DNA from: Microbacterium invictum
GTDB taxonomy: Bacteria; Actinomycetota; Actinomycetes; Actinomycetales; Microbacteriaceae
Direction of reading: 5' to 3'
Length of the DNA stretch: 64,000 nucleotides
NCBI RefSeq assembly: GCF_014197265.1
Contig: NZ_JACIFH010000001.1
Location: 434,001-498,000, forward strand
The position numbers and the translations under genes are program-made. The notes under the pieces are model-generated. The model did not search any database. It was not told the DNA's origin and saw only the letters and a program-made list of their open reading frames with translations. Shown one piece after another: positions 40,818 to 49,128 of this stretch (positions are counted from its first letter, which is position 1; each line of letters starts with the position of its first letter).

Positions 40818-41270
40818 GTCCGCTGCGGCGAGCGCGCGACGGCCCGGCGGCGGTGTGAGCAGGAATGCCAGCAGCAGCATGAACAGCATGCCGACCACGG
40901 CACCCAGGGTGTTGGCGACGAGGTCGCGCACGTCGGGGTAGCGAGTGGGGAGGAACAGCAGCTGGATGGCCTCGATCATCCCGCTCACGAGCAGGCCCAG
41001 CACCGGGGCGGTCCACCAGCCGCGCACGCCGAACCACAGCACCGCGAACACCCCGAGCGGCACGAACATCGCCACGTTCGCCCCGAACTCGACGCGCTCA
41101 TAGGTGATCCACGCCGTGGAGGGGCGGAGGGCGAACCAGGCGATCAGGCGGTCGACGGCCGAGGAGATGTCGCTGCCGTACGGGCGCACGGTCAGCGTCA
41201 TCCAGCCGACCGCCCACAGGTAGAGGCCGGTCAGCAGCGCCAGGACGACGCGTGAGGCGGTCCGCCTCAC
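40815..41270 (-). CDS. VanZ-like membrane protein
   Basis: Small integral membrane protein of about 151 residues with four predicted helices. It has the VanZ/teicoplanin-resistance-like signature: RVEFGANVAMFVPLGVF, then SGMIEAIQLLFLPTR, PDVRDLVANTLGAVVGML. The function of the family is poorly defined (cell envelope; glycopeptide resistance in a minority). The start is uncertain. GTG at 41270 is the nearest canonical codon. A CTG at 41291 overlaps the gnd stop (CTGA) and sits 7 nt after a GGAGG inside gnd, which would be an ideally placed coupled start. A GTG at 41333 would give a 46-nt overlap. Confidence 0.82.
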   Translation of the reverse strand: MRRTASRVVLALLTGLYLWAVGWMTLTVRPYGSDISSAVDRLIAWFALRPSTAWITYERVEFGANVAMFVPLGVFAVLWFGVRGWWTAPVLGLLVSGMIEAIQLLFLPTRYPDVRDLVANTLGAVVGMLFMLLLAFLLTPPPGRRALAAAD

Positions 41271-41287
41271 GCGCAGGGCGGTCGTCG

Positions 41288-42751
41288 TCAGTGGGTGTCC
41301 TCCGCCTCGACCTCGGAACGGTCGTCCGACCACAGCGTGTGGAAGGTGCCGGCCTTGTCGGTGCGACGATAGGTGTGGGCGCCGAAGAAGTCGCGCTGCC
41401 CCTGGATGAGGGCGGCGGGCAGGCGTTCGGCGCGCAGGCCGTCATAGTACGCCAGGGACGAGCTGAAGGCGGGGGCGGGAATGCCGGCACCCGCGGCCGT
41501 GGCGACGATCTGGCGCCACGCGTCCTGCGCGCGTCCGAGCGCGTCGACGAAGTACGGCGCGGTCAGCAGCACCGGCAGCTCCGGCTCGGCGTCGTACGCG
41601 TCGGCGATGCGGTTGAGGAACTGCGCGCGGATGATGCAGCCGGCCCGCCAGATCTTCGAGACGGCGCCGAGGTCGATGTTCCAGCCGTACTGGGCGGCGC
41701 CGGCGCGGATCTCGTCGAAGCCCTGCGAGTAGGCGACGATCTTCGAGGCGTAGAGCGCCAGGCGCACCTGCTCGACGAACGCGTCGACGTCGGTCACGGT
41801 GAACGCGTCGGCCGGGCCGGGCAGGCCTCCCGACACGTCGCGCTGTTCGCGGTGGCTGGACAGCGAACGGGCGAACGTCGCCTCGGCGATGCCGGAGACC
41901 GGCACGCCCAGGTCGAGCGCGGTCTGCACGGTCCAGGCCCCGGTGCCCTTGGCGCCGGCCTCGTCGACGATGACGTCGACCAGGGGACCGCCGGTAGCGG
42001 CATCCGTCTGCCGCAGGACCTCGGCGGTGATCTCGATGAGGTAGGACTCGAGCTCACCGCGGTTCCACTCGGCGAAGATGTCGGCGATCTCGGCGGGGCT
42101 CTTGCCGGTGCCGCGACGGATGAGGTCGTACGCTTCGGCGATCAGCTGCATGTCGGCGTACTCGATGCCGTTGTGCACCATCTTGACGAAGTGACCGGCG
42201 CCGTCGTGGCCGATGTGCGTCACGCACGGCTCGCCCTCGGCGACCGCGGCGATGCTCTTCAGGATCGGGCCGAGCGTGACCCACGACTGGTCGGGTCCAC
42301 CGGGCATGAGCGACGGGCCGAGCAGGGCTCCCTCTTCGCCGCCGGAGACACCCATGCCCACGAAGTTGAACCCGCGCTCACCCACGGCCTTCTCACGGCG
42401 GATGGTGTCGGTGAACAGGGCGTTGCCGCCGTCGACGATGATGTCACCGGGCTCGAAGACGTTCATGAGCTCGTCGATGACGGCATCCGTCGCCCGTCCC
42501 GCCTTCACCATGATGATCGCGGTCCGCGGCTTCTGCAGCGACGCGGCGAATTCGGCGTAGCTGGATGCCGGCACGAACTGCGCTTCGGGGTGATCGGTGA
42601 CCAGTTCCTCGGTCTTGGCGTACGTGCGGTTGAACACCGCGACCGTGTTGCCCTCGCGGCTGGCGAGGTTGCGGGCCAGGTTCGAGCCCATCACCGCCAG
42701 GCCGACGACTCCGATGTTGGCAGTGGGCTGGGCGGTATCGGGCGTGGGCAC
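41288..42751 (-). CDS. gnd: 6-phosphogluconate dehydrogenase, decarboxylating
   Basis: Oxidises 6-phosphogluconate to ribulose 5-phosphate, CO2 and NADPH. The 487-residue protein has the Rossmann start IGVVGLAVMGSNLARN, substrate motif GMGVSGGEEGALLGPSLMPG, catalytic Lys in GHFVKMVHNGIEYADMQ, and KGTGAWT. The GTG at 42751 is preceded by GAGGAG. The 295-bp region shared with the divergent glucuronide cluster holds two operator-like sites, one of them (42844) about 90 bp upstream of this gene. The cluster also ends in a gluconokinase whose product is this enzyme's substrate. Co-regulation with the cluster is therefore plausible. Confidence 0.96.
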   Translation of the reverse strand: MPTPDTAQPTANIGVVGLAVMGSNLARNLASREGNTVAVFNRTYAKTEELVTDHPEAQFVPASSYAEFAASLQKPRTAIIMVKAGRATDAVIDELMNVFEPGDIIVDGGNALFTDTIRREKAVGERGFNFVGMGVSGGEEGALLGPSLMPGGPDQSWVTLGPILKSIAAVAEGEPCVTHIGHDGAGHFVKMVHNGIEYADMQLIAEAYDLIRRGTGKSPAEIADIFAEWNRGELESYLIEITAEVLRQTDAATGGPLVDVIVDEAGAKGTGAWTVQTALDLGVPVSGIAEATFARSLSSHREQRDVSGGLPGPADAFTVTDVDAFVEQVRLALYASKIVAYSQGFDEIRAGAAQYGWNIDLGAVSKIWRAGCIIRAQFLNRIADAYDAEPELPVLLTAPYFVDALGRAQDAWRQIVATAAGAGIPAPAFSSSLAYYDGLRAERLPAALIQGQRDFFGAHTYRRTDKAGTFHTLWSDDRSEVEAEDTH

Positions 42752-42843
42752 AGAGGACTCCTCGGATGACTGTCAGGGATTCACGATTCAGATTAGTCGG
42801 ATGCCGTGGCCGATAGCGGCGCATGACGGCGGGCATGCGACGC

Positions 42844-42859
42844 GGCAAGCGGTTGTGTC
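42844..42859. promoter_or_regulatory. Hexuronate-cluster operator, copy near gnd
   Basis: GGCAAGCGGTTGTGTC resembles the 16-mer TGGCAACCGGTTGACA found at 42899 and 47692, and its left part mirrors TGGCAACCGCTTGCCA at 50557. Core GGCAA-N4-TTG is kept. Confidence 0.5.
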
Positions 42860-42897
42860 GCAATTTCAAGCGAGATTCTTCCGTGAACAATCGAATC

Positions 42898-42915
42898 ATG
42901 GCAACCGGTTGACAC
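42898..42915. promoter_or_regulatory. Hexuronate-cluster operator 1
   Basis: ATGGCAACCGGTTGACAC, identical over 18 bases to the copy at 47691. The CAACCGGTTG core is a perfect palindrome of LacI type. Confidence 0.75.
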
Positions 42916-42938
42916 ACTGTCCGAAGTCAGGTTTGAAT
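42909..42938 (+). promoter_or_regulatory. Predicted promoter of the transporter operon
   Basis: The -35 TTGACA (42909-42914) is formed by the right half of the operator. An 18-nt spacer leads to TTGAAT (42933-42938). A LacI protein bound here would mask the -35 box. Confidence 0.45.
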
Positions 42939-43005
42939 GGGCTCACTCGGTCGACGTCGTCCCGGCGCCGTCCCTCATCTGGCATCTCAAGACAAAGGAG
43001 TTCGG

Positions 43006-43050
43006 ATGCTCGTCATGCGGTTGCAGGCCCCTGCGGAGGTGACGCGATGA
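43006..43050 (+). CDS. Possible 14-residue leader peptide before the MFS transporter
   Basis: ATG at 43006 follows a strong AAAGGAG (42994-43000) and encodes MLVMRLQAPAEVTR. The stop codon overlaps the transporter ATG as ATGA. The transporter has only GGAGG inside this small frame as its own ribosome site. The arrangement suggests translational coupling through a leader ORF. No composition typical of attenuator peptides is apparent. Confidence 0.4.
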   Translation: MLVMRLQAPAEVTR

Positions 43051-44423
43051 GCAAGCCGCTCGACGCCACGCAAGCTCAGGCCACGCACGGAACCAACACG
43101 GCTATGACACGGGTTCAGAGAGTCAAGGGCCGCGGCGGCGGCCTCATGGCGCTGGCGTTCGCGAGCATCGTGGACGGGTTCGAGGGAGGTCTGGTCAACA
43201 CACTGTTCCCCGTGATCCGCGATGCGCTCGGATTGCAGACCAGTGCGCTGGGCATCCTCACCGCCATCAGCAGGTTCGCGCGGATGCTTTTCGGTCCGGT
43301 CTGGGCATCGCTGGCCGACCGGTTCGGCCGGAAGAAGATCCTCTTCGTAGCGACAGGTCTCTGGGGACTGTGGACCGTCGCAGCCGGGTTCGCGCAGGAC
43401 CCGATGCAGCTGTTCGTCCTGTACTCGGTCGGCGTCATCGGCACCGTCGCCTCGGAGCCGATCGTCAATGGTCTGATCGTGGACATGTACCAGTCGAAGG
43501 AGCGAGGGCGCGCCTTCGGCACGCTGCGCACACTGGCCGCGGCAGCGTCCGTGGTCGCCACACCGATCCTCGGGCAGTTCGCAAACATCGATGACGGCTG
43601 GCGCTACGGCATGTTCACGATGGGCGGCATCAGCGTGCTCTCGGGAGTGCTGATCCTGCTGCTCGTGCACGAACCACACAAGCACACGCCGGTCGGCGAG
43701 ATCGATCCGGATGCGATGAAGTTCAACTTCAAGGCAGCGGCGGGGTTGCTGCGCACCAAGACGATCCTCTTCATGTCGGTCCAGGTCGTGCTCACGACGA
43801 GCCTGGTGCTGTTCGCGTTCCTCATCACGTTCTTCGTGGACGAGCGCGGATGGACTACGGCAGACGCGGCAATGCTGATGTCGGTGTACCTGGTGGGCGC
43901 CCTCGTCAGCGGGTTGGCCGGCGGTTTCCTCGGCGACTGGTTCGAACGGCGGTTCGGGCCGCGCGGTCGGGTCATGATGATGCAGGGATACCTCGTTCTC
44001 TACGCGGTGTCGACTGTTCTGATGTTCCAGATCGATTGGGGACACGGCATCGCGGTCTATGTCGCGATGCTCGTCACCGGGCTCCTCAGCTCAATGGGGC
44101 ATCCTGGCGCGGTGCTGCCGATCGTCGGTTCCGTCGTGCCGAAAGCTGTCGTGGCCACCGCGTATGCGCTGATCTTCTCGTTCGTGCAGGGGCTGTTCGC
44201 AGCGCTGTTCAGCCTCGCCTTCGGATTCCTGGCGGACGCACTCGGCCTGCAGACGCTGATGTTCTGGCTCATCTCGGTGCCCTATGCGGCCAACGCCATG
44301 CTCTGGAGCGTGATGTATCGCATCTACCCGAAGGACTTCGCCGTGCAGAAGGCACGCGACGCGGCCATCGATGCGGCCACGGAGACAGACGCTTCCGATT
44401 CCCAGGCAGACAGGAACTCATGA
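43047..44423 (+). CDS. MFS transporter, probable glucuronide/sugar-acid importer
   Basis: Integral membrane permease of 458 residues with 12 predicted helices. The MFS signature ASLADRFGRKKILFVATGLWG follows helix 2, and a second related motif, GDWFERRFGPRG, occurs in the C-terminal half. The N-terminal 34 residues are polar and cytoplasmic. It is the first long gene of the beta-glucuronide cluster, behind operator 42898 and a leader ORF, and it overlaps the GH3 gene by 4 nt. I infer that it takes up glucuronides or short glycosides for the cytoplasmic GH3 and GH2 enzymes. It is not obviously a UidB-type (GPH family) symporter. Confidence 0.85.
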   Translation: MSKPLDATQAQATHGTNTAMTRVQRVKGRGGGLMALAFASIVDGFEGGLVNTLFPVIRDALGLQTSALGILTAISRFARMLFGPVWASLADRFGRKKILFVATGLWGLWTVAAGFAQDPMQLFVLYSVGVIGTVASEPIVNGLIVDMYQSKERGRAFGTLRTLAAAASVVATPILGQFANIDDGWRYGMFTMGGISVLSGVLILLLVHEPHKHTPVGEIDPDAMKFNFKAAAGLLRTKTILFMSVQVVLTTSLVLFAFLITFFVDERGWTTADAAMLMSVYLVGALVSGLAGGFLGDWFERRFGPRGRVMMMQGYLVLYAVSTVLMFQIDWGHGIAVYVAMLVTGLLSSMGHPGAVLPIVGSVVPKAVVATAYALIFSFVQGLFAALFSLAFGFLADALGLQTLMFWLISVPYAANAMLWSVMYRIYPKDFAVQKARDAAIDAATETDASDSQADRNS

Positions 44424-46528
44424 TCACCTCACAGCCCGCCATCCGCTCCCACCGAAAGCCGATCCTCGAGGTCGACGGACTGGAGTTCCGTGACCTCGAC
44501 GGCGATGGTGCGCTCACCCCGTACGAGGACTGGCGCCTGGCCCCGCGCGAGCGCGCTCGAGATCTGACGGGACGACTGAGCGCGGCACAGAAGGCTGGGC
44601 TCATGATCATCGGGTCGCACTACATGGCGGGCTCGCCGTGGGTGGCCGAGCACGGTGGGATGCCGGACCTCCGCGCCGATCCGTCGGTGCTTGTCCGAAG
44701 GCCCGCGCCGGATGAGACGGGGTCGTTCCTCCGCGCCGAGGATGGATACGCCCGGCACCAGATGATCACCGGTGAACCGCTCGACGCGCCGCGTCTGCAT
44801 GCGTCGAGTTCGCGTGGCGCCGTGCACGATCGGCATCAGCGGAGGTTCATCGTGCGAGACAACCCGAGCGCGGGCGACCTGGCGCGGTGGGCGAACGAGT
44901 TGCAGGAGCTCGCGGAGGACACCCAGTTCGGCATCCCGGTCATGCTGGTATCCAACCCGCGCAACCACGTCGGAACCGGTGGCACCCTCGGCATCAGGGA
45001 AGCGACCGGGGTGTTCTCCGAGTGGCCGGGCGAGCTGGGCCTGGCGGCCATCGGCGATGAGGCCCTGGTGCGGCGCTTCGCAGAGATCGCGCGCCGCGAA
45101 TGGCGCGCCGCGGGTCTGCACAAGATCTACGGCTACATGGCCGACGTTCCCAGCGAGCCACGATGGAGCCGTTTCGACGGCACGCTGGGTGAAGACCCCG
45201 AGGCGGCGGGGCGACTGATCGCAGCCATGGTCCGCGGGTTCCAGGGCGCCAAGCTCGACGCGGAATCGGTGGCGCTGACCGTGAAGCATTTCCCCGGCGG
45301 CGGGGTGCGCACCGACGGGCATGATCCGCACTTCGCGTGGGGCCAGGAAAACGAGTATCCCACCGCGGGCAGCCTGGAGAAGTATCAGTTGCCCCCGTTC
45401 CGGGCAGCGATCGATGCCGGGGTCGCGTCGGTCATGCCGTACTACTCCAAGCCGGTCAACACGTCCGCCGATCAGCTGCCCACCGACCTGCGCGCCGATG
45501 ACGGGCGACAGTTCGAAGAGGTCGCGTTCGCCTACAACAAGGCGCTGATCACCGGGCTGCTGCGGGAGCGACTCGGCTTCACCGGGTACGTCAACACGGA
45601 CTCCGGCGTGCTGGACGGCATGGCGTGGGGCGTGCAGGGGCTGACCAGCTCCGAGCGGTGGGCGAAGATCATCCGCGCCGGCAGCAACGTCGTCAGCGAC
45701 GAGGTAGACCCCGCCGGGCTGCTCGCAGCACTGGCTGCCGGCATCGTGGAAGAGCACGAGCTCGACGCGTCGGTCGCGCTGCTGCTCGAGGAGATGTTCG
45801 CCCTCGGGCTGTTCGAGAACCCGTATGTCGATCCCGCCCATGCCGACGAGGTCGCCGCAGACGCCGGCACCCGCGAGGAGGCGGAGGCTGCGCAGCGCCG
45901 CTCGGTCACTCTGCTGCGAAACGATCGCGGACTGCTGCCGCTGCCGAAGGACATCTCGCGCGTCTACGTGGAGGCCTTCGCCCGCAACGGCGCTGCCGGG
46001 CTCACAGCGATGCTGCGGGAAGCCGTCGCCGCACAGGCGCCGGGTGCGGTGCTCATAGACGACCCTGCCGATGCCGACGCGGCGATCGTGTGGTTGGTCC
46101 CGGCGATCTCGCTGTTCGGCGGCGACGATCGCCCCGATGTGCCGCTCACCGTCACGCTGCCTGACCGCGGCATCGACACCGAGCGGGTGCGGGACATCCA
46201 AGAGGCAGTGCCGACGGTGCTGGTGATCAACTTCACCAATCCCTGGGTGATCGCCGACGTCGAACCCGCCGCGGCCGCCGTCGTCGCCACGTACGGAATC
46301 AGCGCGGCCAATCTCAGCGCAGTGCTCTTCGGTGACGACGAGCCGCGCGGTCGCCTGCCGCTCACCGTGCCGGCCGATGAAGCCGCTGTCGCCGATTCGC
46401 CCCGCGACGTGCCCGGCATGTTCTGCGGCCCCGACTATGCGTACGTCGACAGCGCGGGGCATGCCTACACCCACGGGTTCGGCCTGGGCCGGTGGGCTGC
46501 CCGCCCCTTCGCCGGCGGCTACGAGTAG
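44420..46528 (+). CDS. Glycoside hydrolase family 3 protein with N-terminal EF-hand-like segment
   Basis: Predicted cytoplasmic beta-glycosidase of 702 residues with no signal peptide. An EF-hand-like DLDGDGALTPYEDW (residues 24-37) precedes the GH3 barrel. VKHFPGGGVRTDGHDPHFAW and the putative nucleophile D394 in GYVNTDSGVLDGMAWG are visible. The C-terminal alpha/beta sandwich runs from about 500 and ends HGFGLGRW. It overlaps the MFS transporter by 4 nt and precedes the LacI gene. Substrate (beta-glucosidase, beta-xylosidase or glucuronide-linked oligosaccharide) cannot be told from these motifs. Context suggests it trims oligosaccharides containing glucuronic acid. Confidence 0.87.
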   Translation: MITSQPAIRSHRKPILEVDGLEFRDLDGDGALTPYEDWRLAPRERARDLTGRLSAAQKAGLMIIGSHYMAGSPWVAEHGGMPDLRADPSVLVRRPAPDETGSFLRAEDGYARHQMITGEPLDAPRLHASSSRGAVHDRHQRRFIVRDNPSAGDLARWANELQELAEDTQFGIPVMLVSNPRNHVGTGGTLGIREATGVFSEWPGELGLAAIGDEALVRRFAEIARREWRAAGLHKIYGYMADVPSEPRWSRFDGTLGEDPEAAGRLIAAMVRGFQGAKLDAESVALTVKHFPGGGVRTDGHDPHFAWGQENEYPTAGSLEKYQLPPFRAAIDAGVASVMPYYSKPVNTSADQLPTDLRADDGRQFEEVAFAYNKALITGLLRERLGFTGYVNTDSGVLDGMAWGVQGLTSSERWAKIIRAGSNVVSDEVDPAGLLAALAAGIVEEHELDASVALLLEEMFALGLFENPYVDPAHADEVAADAGTREEAEAAQRRSVTLLRNDRGLLPLPKDISRVYVEAFARNGAAGLTAMLREAVAAQAPGAVLIDDPADADAAIVWLVPAISLFGGDDRPDVPLTVTLPDRGIDTERVRDIQEAVPTVLVINFTNPWVIADVEPAAAAVVATYGISAANLSAVLFGDDEPRGRLPLTVPADEAAVADSPRDVPGMFCGPDYAYVDSAGHAYTHGFGLGRWAARPFAGGYE

Positions 46529-46602
46529 AGCACGGGGAGGCGGGTATGTTGGAGCAGACCGGCCGCGGTGCGGCGGGCCATGACGCGCAGGAGGGAAAGT
46601 CC

Positions 46603-47655
46603 GTGGCTGACGAGATCGGCGAAGTCACGCCTCCGATATCGTCGCACCCTCGTCGCCGCAAGGCTGCACCGACGATCTACGACGTGGCGCGGCTGGCCGA
46701 CGTCAATCCTTCGACCGTCTCTCGCGCCCTCAGCCAGCCGGGTCGCATCAACGTCAAGACCGAGCAGCGCATCCTGTCTGCGGCCAAACAGCTCAACTAC
46801 CGGCTGAATCCGATGGCGCGGGCGCTGCCCACCGGCCGGACGAGCACTCTCGCGCTACTGGTCGCCGACATCACCAACCCGATGTTCTTCAACGTGGTCC
46901 GCGGCGCCGAGCGCGCTGCGGCCCGACGCGGCTACATCCTGGTGATCGTCGAGTCACAGGAGTCGGGCGAACGCGAGGCGGAGGCAGCGCAGCGGGTGCT
47001 CCCATCGGTCGACGCGCTGGTGCTTGTCACGTCGCGGCTGTCTGCGGAGAGTGTGCGAGAGCTCAGCGAGCGCAAGCCCATCGTGGTGCTGAACCGGCAC
47101 GTCGACGCGGTCGCCAGTATCGTGCCCGATCTCGAGCCCGGCATCGACGAGGCCCTCGCACACCTCAGATCGTTCGGGCACAAGTCGCTCGCCTTCCTGT
47201 CGGGTCCTGCCACCTCGTGGATGAGCGCGACCCGCTGGCGCCTACTGTTCGAGAAGGCCCCCGAGTACGGCATGAGCGTCGTAGAGATTCCGACGTCGTC
47301 GCCCACCGTCGACGGCGGGCGACAAGCGCAGGCACGAGTTCGCGCGGCAGGCGTCAGCGCGGTCATCGCATACAACGACTTGATGGCCATCGGACTGCTG
47401 CGCGAGGCGGTCGGACAGGGGATCCGCGTTCCGGGAGACCTGAGCATCGTCGGCTTCGATGACATTTTCGGGTCGGACTTCACCTCTCCACCGCTGACGA
47501 CCGTGCGCACCCCGTTGGACGTGATCGGACGGCTCGCCGTCGAGCGTGCGCTCGATCTCATCGACGACGTGGACGACGACAACGGTGCCGATGGTGCACC
47601 GCCGCTGACGACTGAGCTCATCGTCCGCGGCTCCACCGGACCGGCCGGTCGCTGA
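46603..47655 (+). CDS. LacI-family regulator of the glucuronide cluster
   Basis: Repressor of 350 residues from the GTG at 46603. The helix-turn-helix is TIYDVARLADVNPSTVSRAL at about 20-39, and the hinge and effector domain follow with VPGDLSIVGFDDIF and PPLTTVRTPLD. Two in-frame starts have good ribosome sites: ATG 46546 after GGGGAGG (369 residues) and GTG 46603 after AGGAGGG at 7-nt spacing. I prefer the latter because the extra 19 residues look unconserved. Its place between GH3 and uxaC and the recurring AACCGGTT-type sites around it make it the likely repressor, with a hexuronate intermediate as possible inducer. Confidence 0.9.
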   Translation: MADEIGEVTPPISSHPRRRKAAPTIYDVARLADVNPSTVSRALSQPGRINVKTEQRILSAAKQLNYRLNPMARALPTGRTSTLALLVADITNPMFFNVVRGAERAAARRGYILVIVESQESGEREAEAAQRVLPSVDALVLVTSRLSAESVRELSERKPIVVLNRHVDAVASIVPDLEPGIDEALAHLRSFGHKSLAFLSGPATSWMSATRWRLLFEKAPEYGMSVVEIPTSSPTVDGGRQAQARVRAAGVSAVIAYNDLMAIGLLREAVGQGIRVPGDLSIVGFDDIFGSDFTSPPLTTVRTPLDVIGRLAVERALDLIDDVDDDNGADGAPPLTTELIVRGSTGPAGR

Positions 47656-47690
47656 GTCCGGCCCGGCATCGCTCGCATCCTCACCACCGA

Positions 47691-47708
47691 ATGGCAACCG
47701 GTTGACAC
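47691..47708. promoter_or_regulatory. Hexuronate-cluster operator 2
   Basis: ATGGCAACCGGTTGACAC, an 18-base exact copy of the site at 42898, 23 bp upstream of the uxaC start. A TTGACA is embedded but no -10 lies at the right distance before the ATG, so it may act as a downstream roadblock or read from a promoter further upstream. Confidence 0.75.
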
Positions 47709-47730
47709 TCGACCGAGAGAAGGCAAGACC

Positions 47731-49128
47731 ATGGATCACCTCGACCCCGATCGGCTGCTGCCGGTCGATCCGGCCACACGCGACATCGCCCGCGTGCTCT
47801 ACGAGCGGGTCGCCGACATGCCGATCCTCTCGCCGCACGGCCACGTGCCTCCAGGACTGCTGCTCGAGGACGCGCCGTTCGCCGATCCCGCCGAGCTGTT
47901 CATCACCGCCGATCACTACGTCACCCGGATGCTGCACGCCGCCGGCGTCGATCTCAGCGAACTCGGTGTCGGCACTGCCCCTGCCGCGGACCCCCGCGCC
48001 GCCTGGCGAATCCTGTGCGGCAATTGGCACCTCTACTATGCGACCGCGTCGGGCTACTGGCTCACGCACATCCTCGGTACGCTCTTCGGGGTGACCGAGG
48101 AGCCTTCGGCCGCCAACGCAGACGACATCTACGACCGGATCGCCCGGCAGTTGACGAGTCCGCAGTTCCGCCCCCGCGCACTGTTCGACCGCTTCGACAT
48201 AGAGGTGCTCGCGACCACCGACGATCCGATGGACGATCTGGCGGCGCACGCCGCCCTGGCTGCCGACCCGGCGTTCGGCGGGCGCGTCCTGCCCACTTTC
48301 CGCCCGGACGCCTACCTGGACCCGACAGCACCGGCCTTCCGCAGCAACATCGAGCGGCTCACCTCCTCGATCGGTGTCGCCATCGACGACTTCGCCGGCT
48401 ACCTCCGCGCGATCGAGCAGCGACGTGCCCATTTCATCGAGCACGGTGCGGTGTCGGCAGACCACGGGGTGCGTGAGCCGCTGACCCTCGACCTGGACCC
48501 GGTCGACGCATCCGCGCTCTATAGGCGTGCGGTCGCAGGGACGCTGACAGCGCAGGAAGCGCGAGCGTTCACAGGGCATATGCTCTACCAGATGGCGCGG
48601 ATGAGCGTCGCGGACGGTCTCGTGATGACCGTGCATGCAGGGGTGCATCGCAACCATTCGCGTGCGACATTCGACCGCTTCGGTCCGGACACCGGCCACG
48701 ACATCCCCGTCCCGATCGACTACACCGGAAACCTGCAGCCGCTGCTGGAGGACTTCGGGCTCGCCAAGGACTTTCACCTCGTGCTGTTCGGAATCGACGA
48801 GACGATCTACTCGCGTGAGGTTGCCCCGTTGGCGGGCTTCTACCCGAGCGTGTACATCGGGGCGCCGTGGTGGTTCCTCGACGCTCCGGATGCGGTGCAG
48901 CGCTTCCGCGCGGCGGTGACGGAGACGGCAGGCTTCTACCGCGGCGCCGGATTCATCGACGACACCCGGGCGTTCCTGTCGATCCCCGCACGGCACGACA
49001 TGGCGCGTCGAAGCGACGCAGCCTTCCTCGCGCGTCTCGTCCGCGAGGGACGGTTCACCCTGCGGCAGGCCGAGCGGGTGGCATCCGACCTCGTCGACGC
49101 CGTCCCTCGGAAGGCGTTCAAGCTGTGA
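47731..49128 (+). CDS. uxaC: Glucuronate (uronate) isomerase
   Basis: Converts D-glucuronate to D-fructuronate (or galacturonate to tagaturonate). It has 465 residues, the usual length. Metal-site motif SPHGHVPP lies near residue 34. Other family blocks are NWHLYYATASGYWL, EVLATTDDPMDDL, MTVHAGVHRNHS and the C-terminal FGIDETIYSREVAPLAGFYP. The ATG at 47731 follows GAGAAGG. The GTG start of the next gene overlaps its stop. Confidence 0.95.
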   Translation: MDHLDPDRLLPVDPATRDIARVLYERVADMPILSPHGHVPPGLLLEDAPFADPAELFITADHYVTRMLHAAGVDLSELGVGTAPAADPRAAWRILCGNWHLYYATASGYWLTHILGTLFGVTEEPSAANADDIYDRIARQLTSPQFRPRALFDRFDIEVLATTDDPMDDLAAHAALAADPAFGGRVLPTFRPDAYLDPTAPAFRSNIERLTSSIGVAIDDFAGYLRAIEQRRAHFIEHGAVSADHGVREPLTLDLDPVDASALYRRAVAGTLTAQEARAFTGHMLYQMARMSVADGLVMTVHAGVHRNHSRATFDRFGPDTGHDIPVPIDYTGNLQPLLEDFGLAKDFHLVLFGIDETIYSREVAPLAGFYPSVYIGAPWWFLDAPDAVQRFRAAVTETAGFYRGAGFIDDTRAFLSIPARHDMARRSDAAFLARLVREGRFTLRQAERVASDLVDAVPRKAFKL

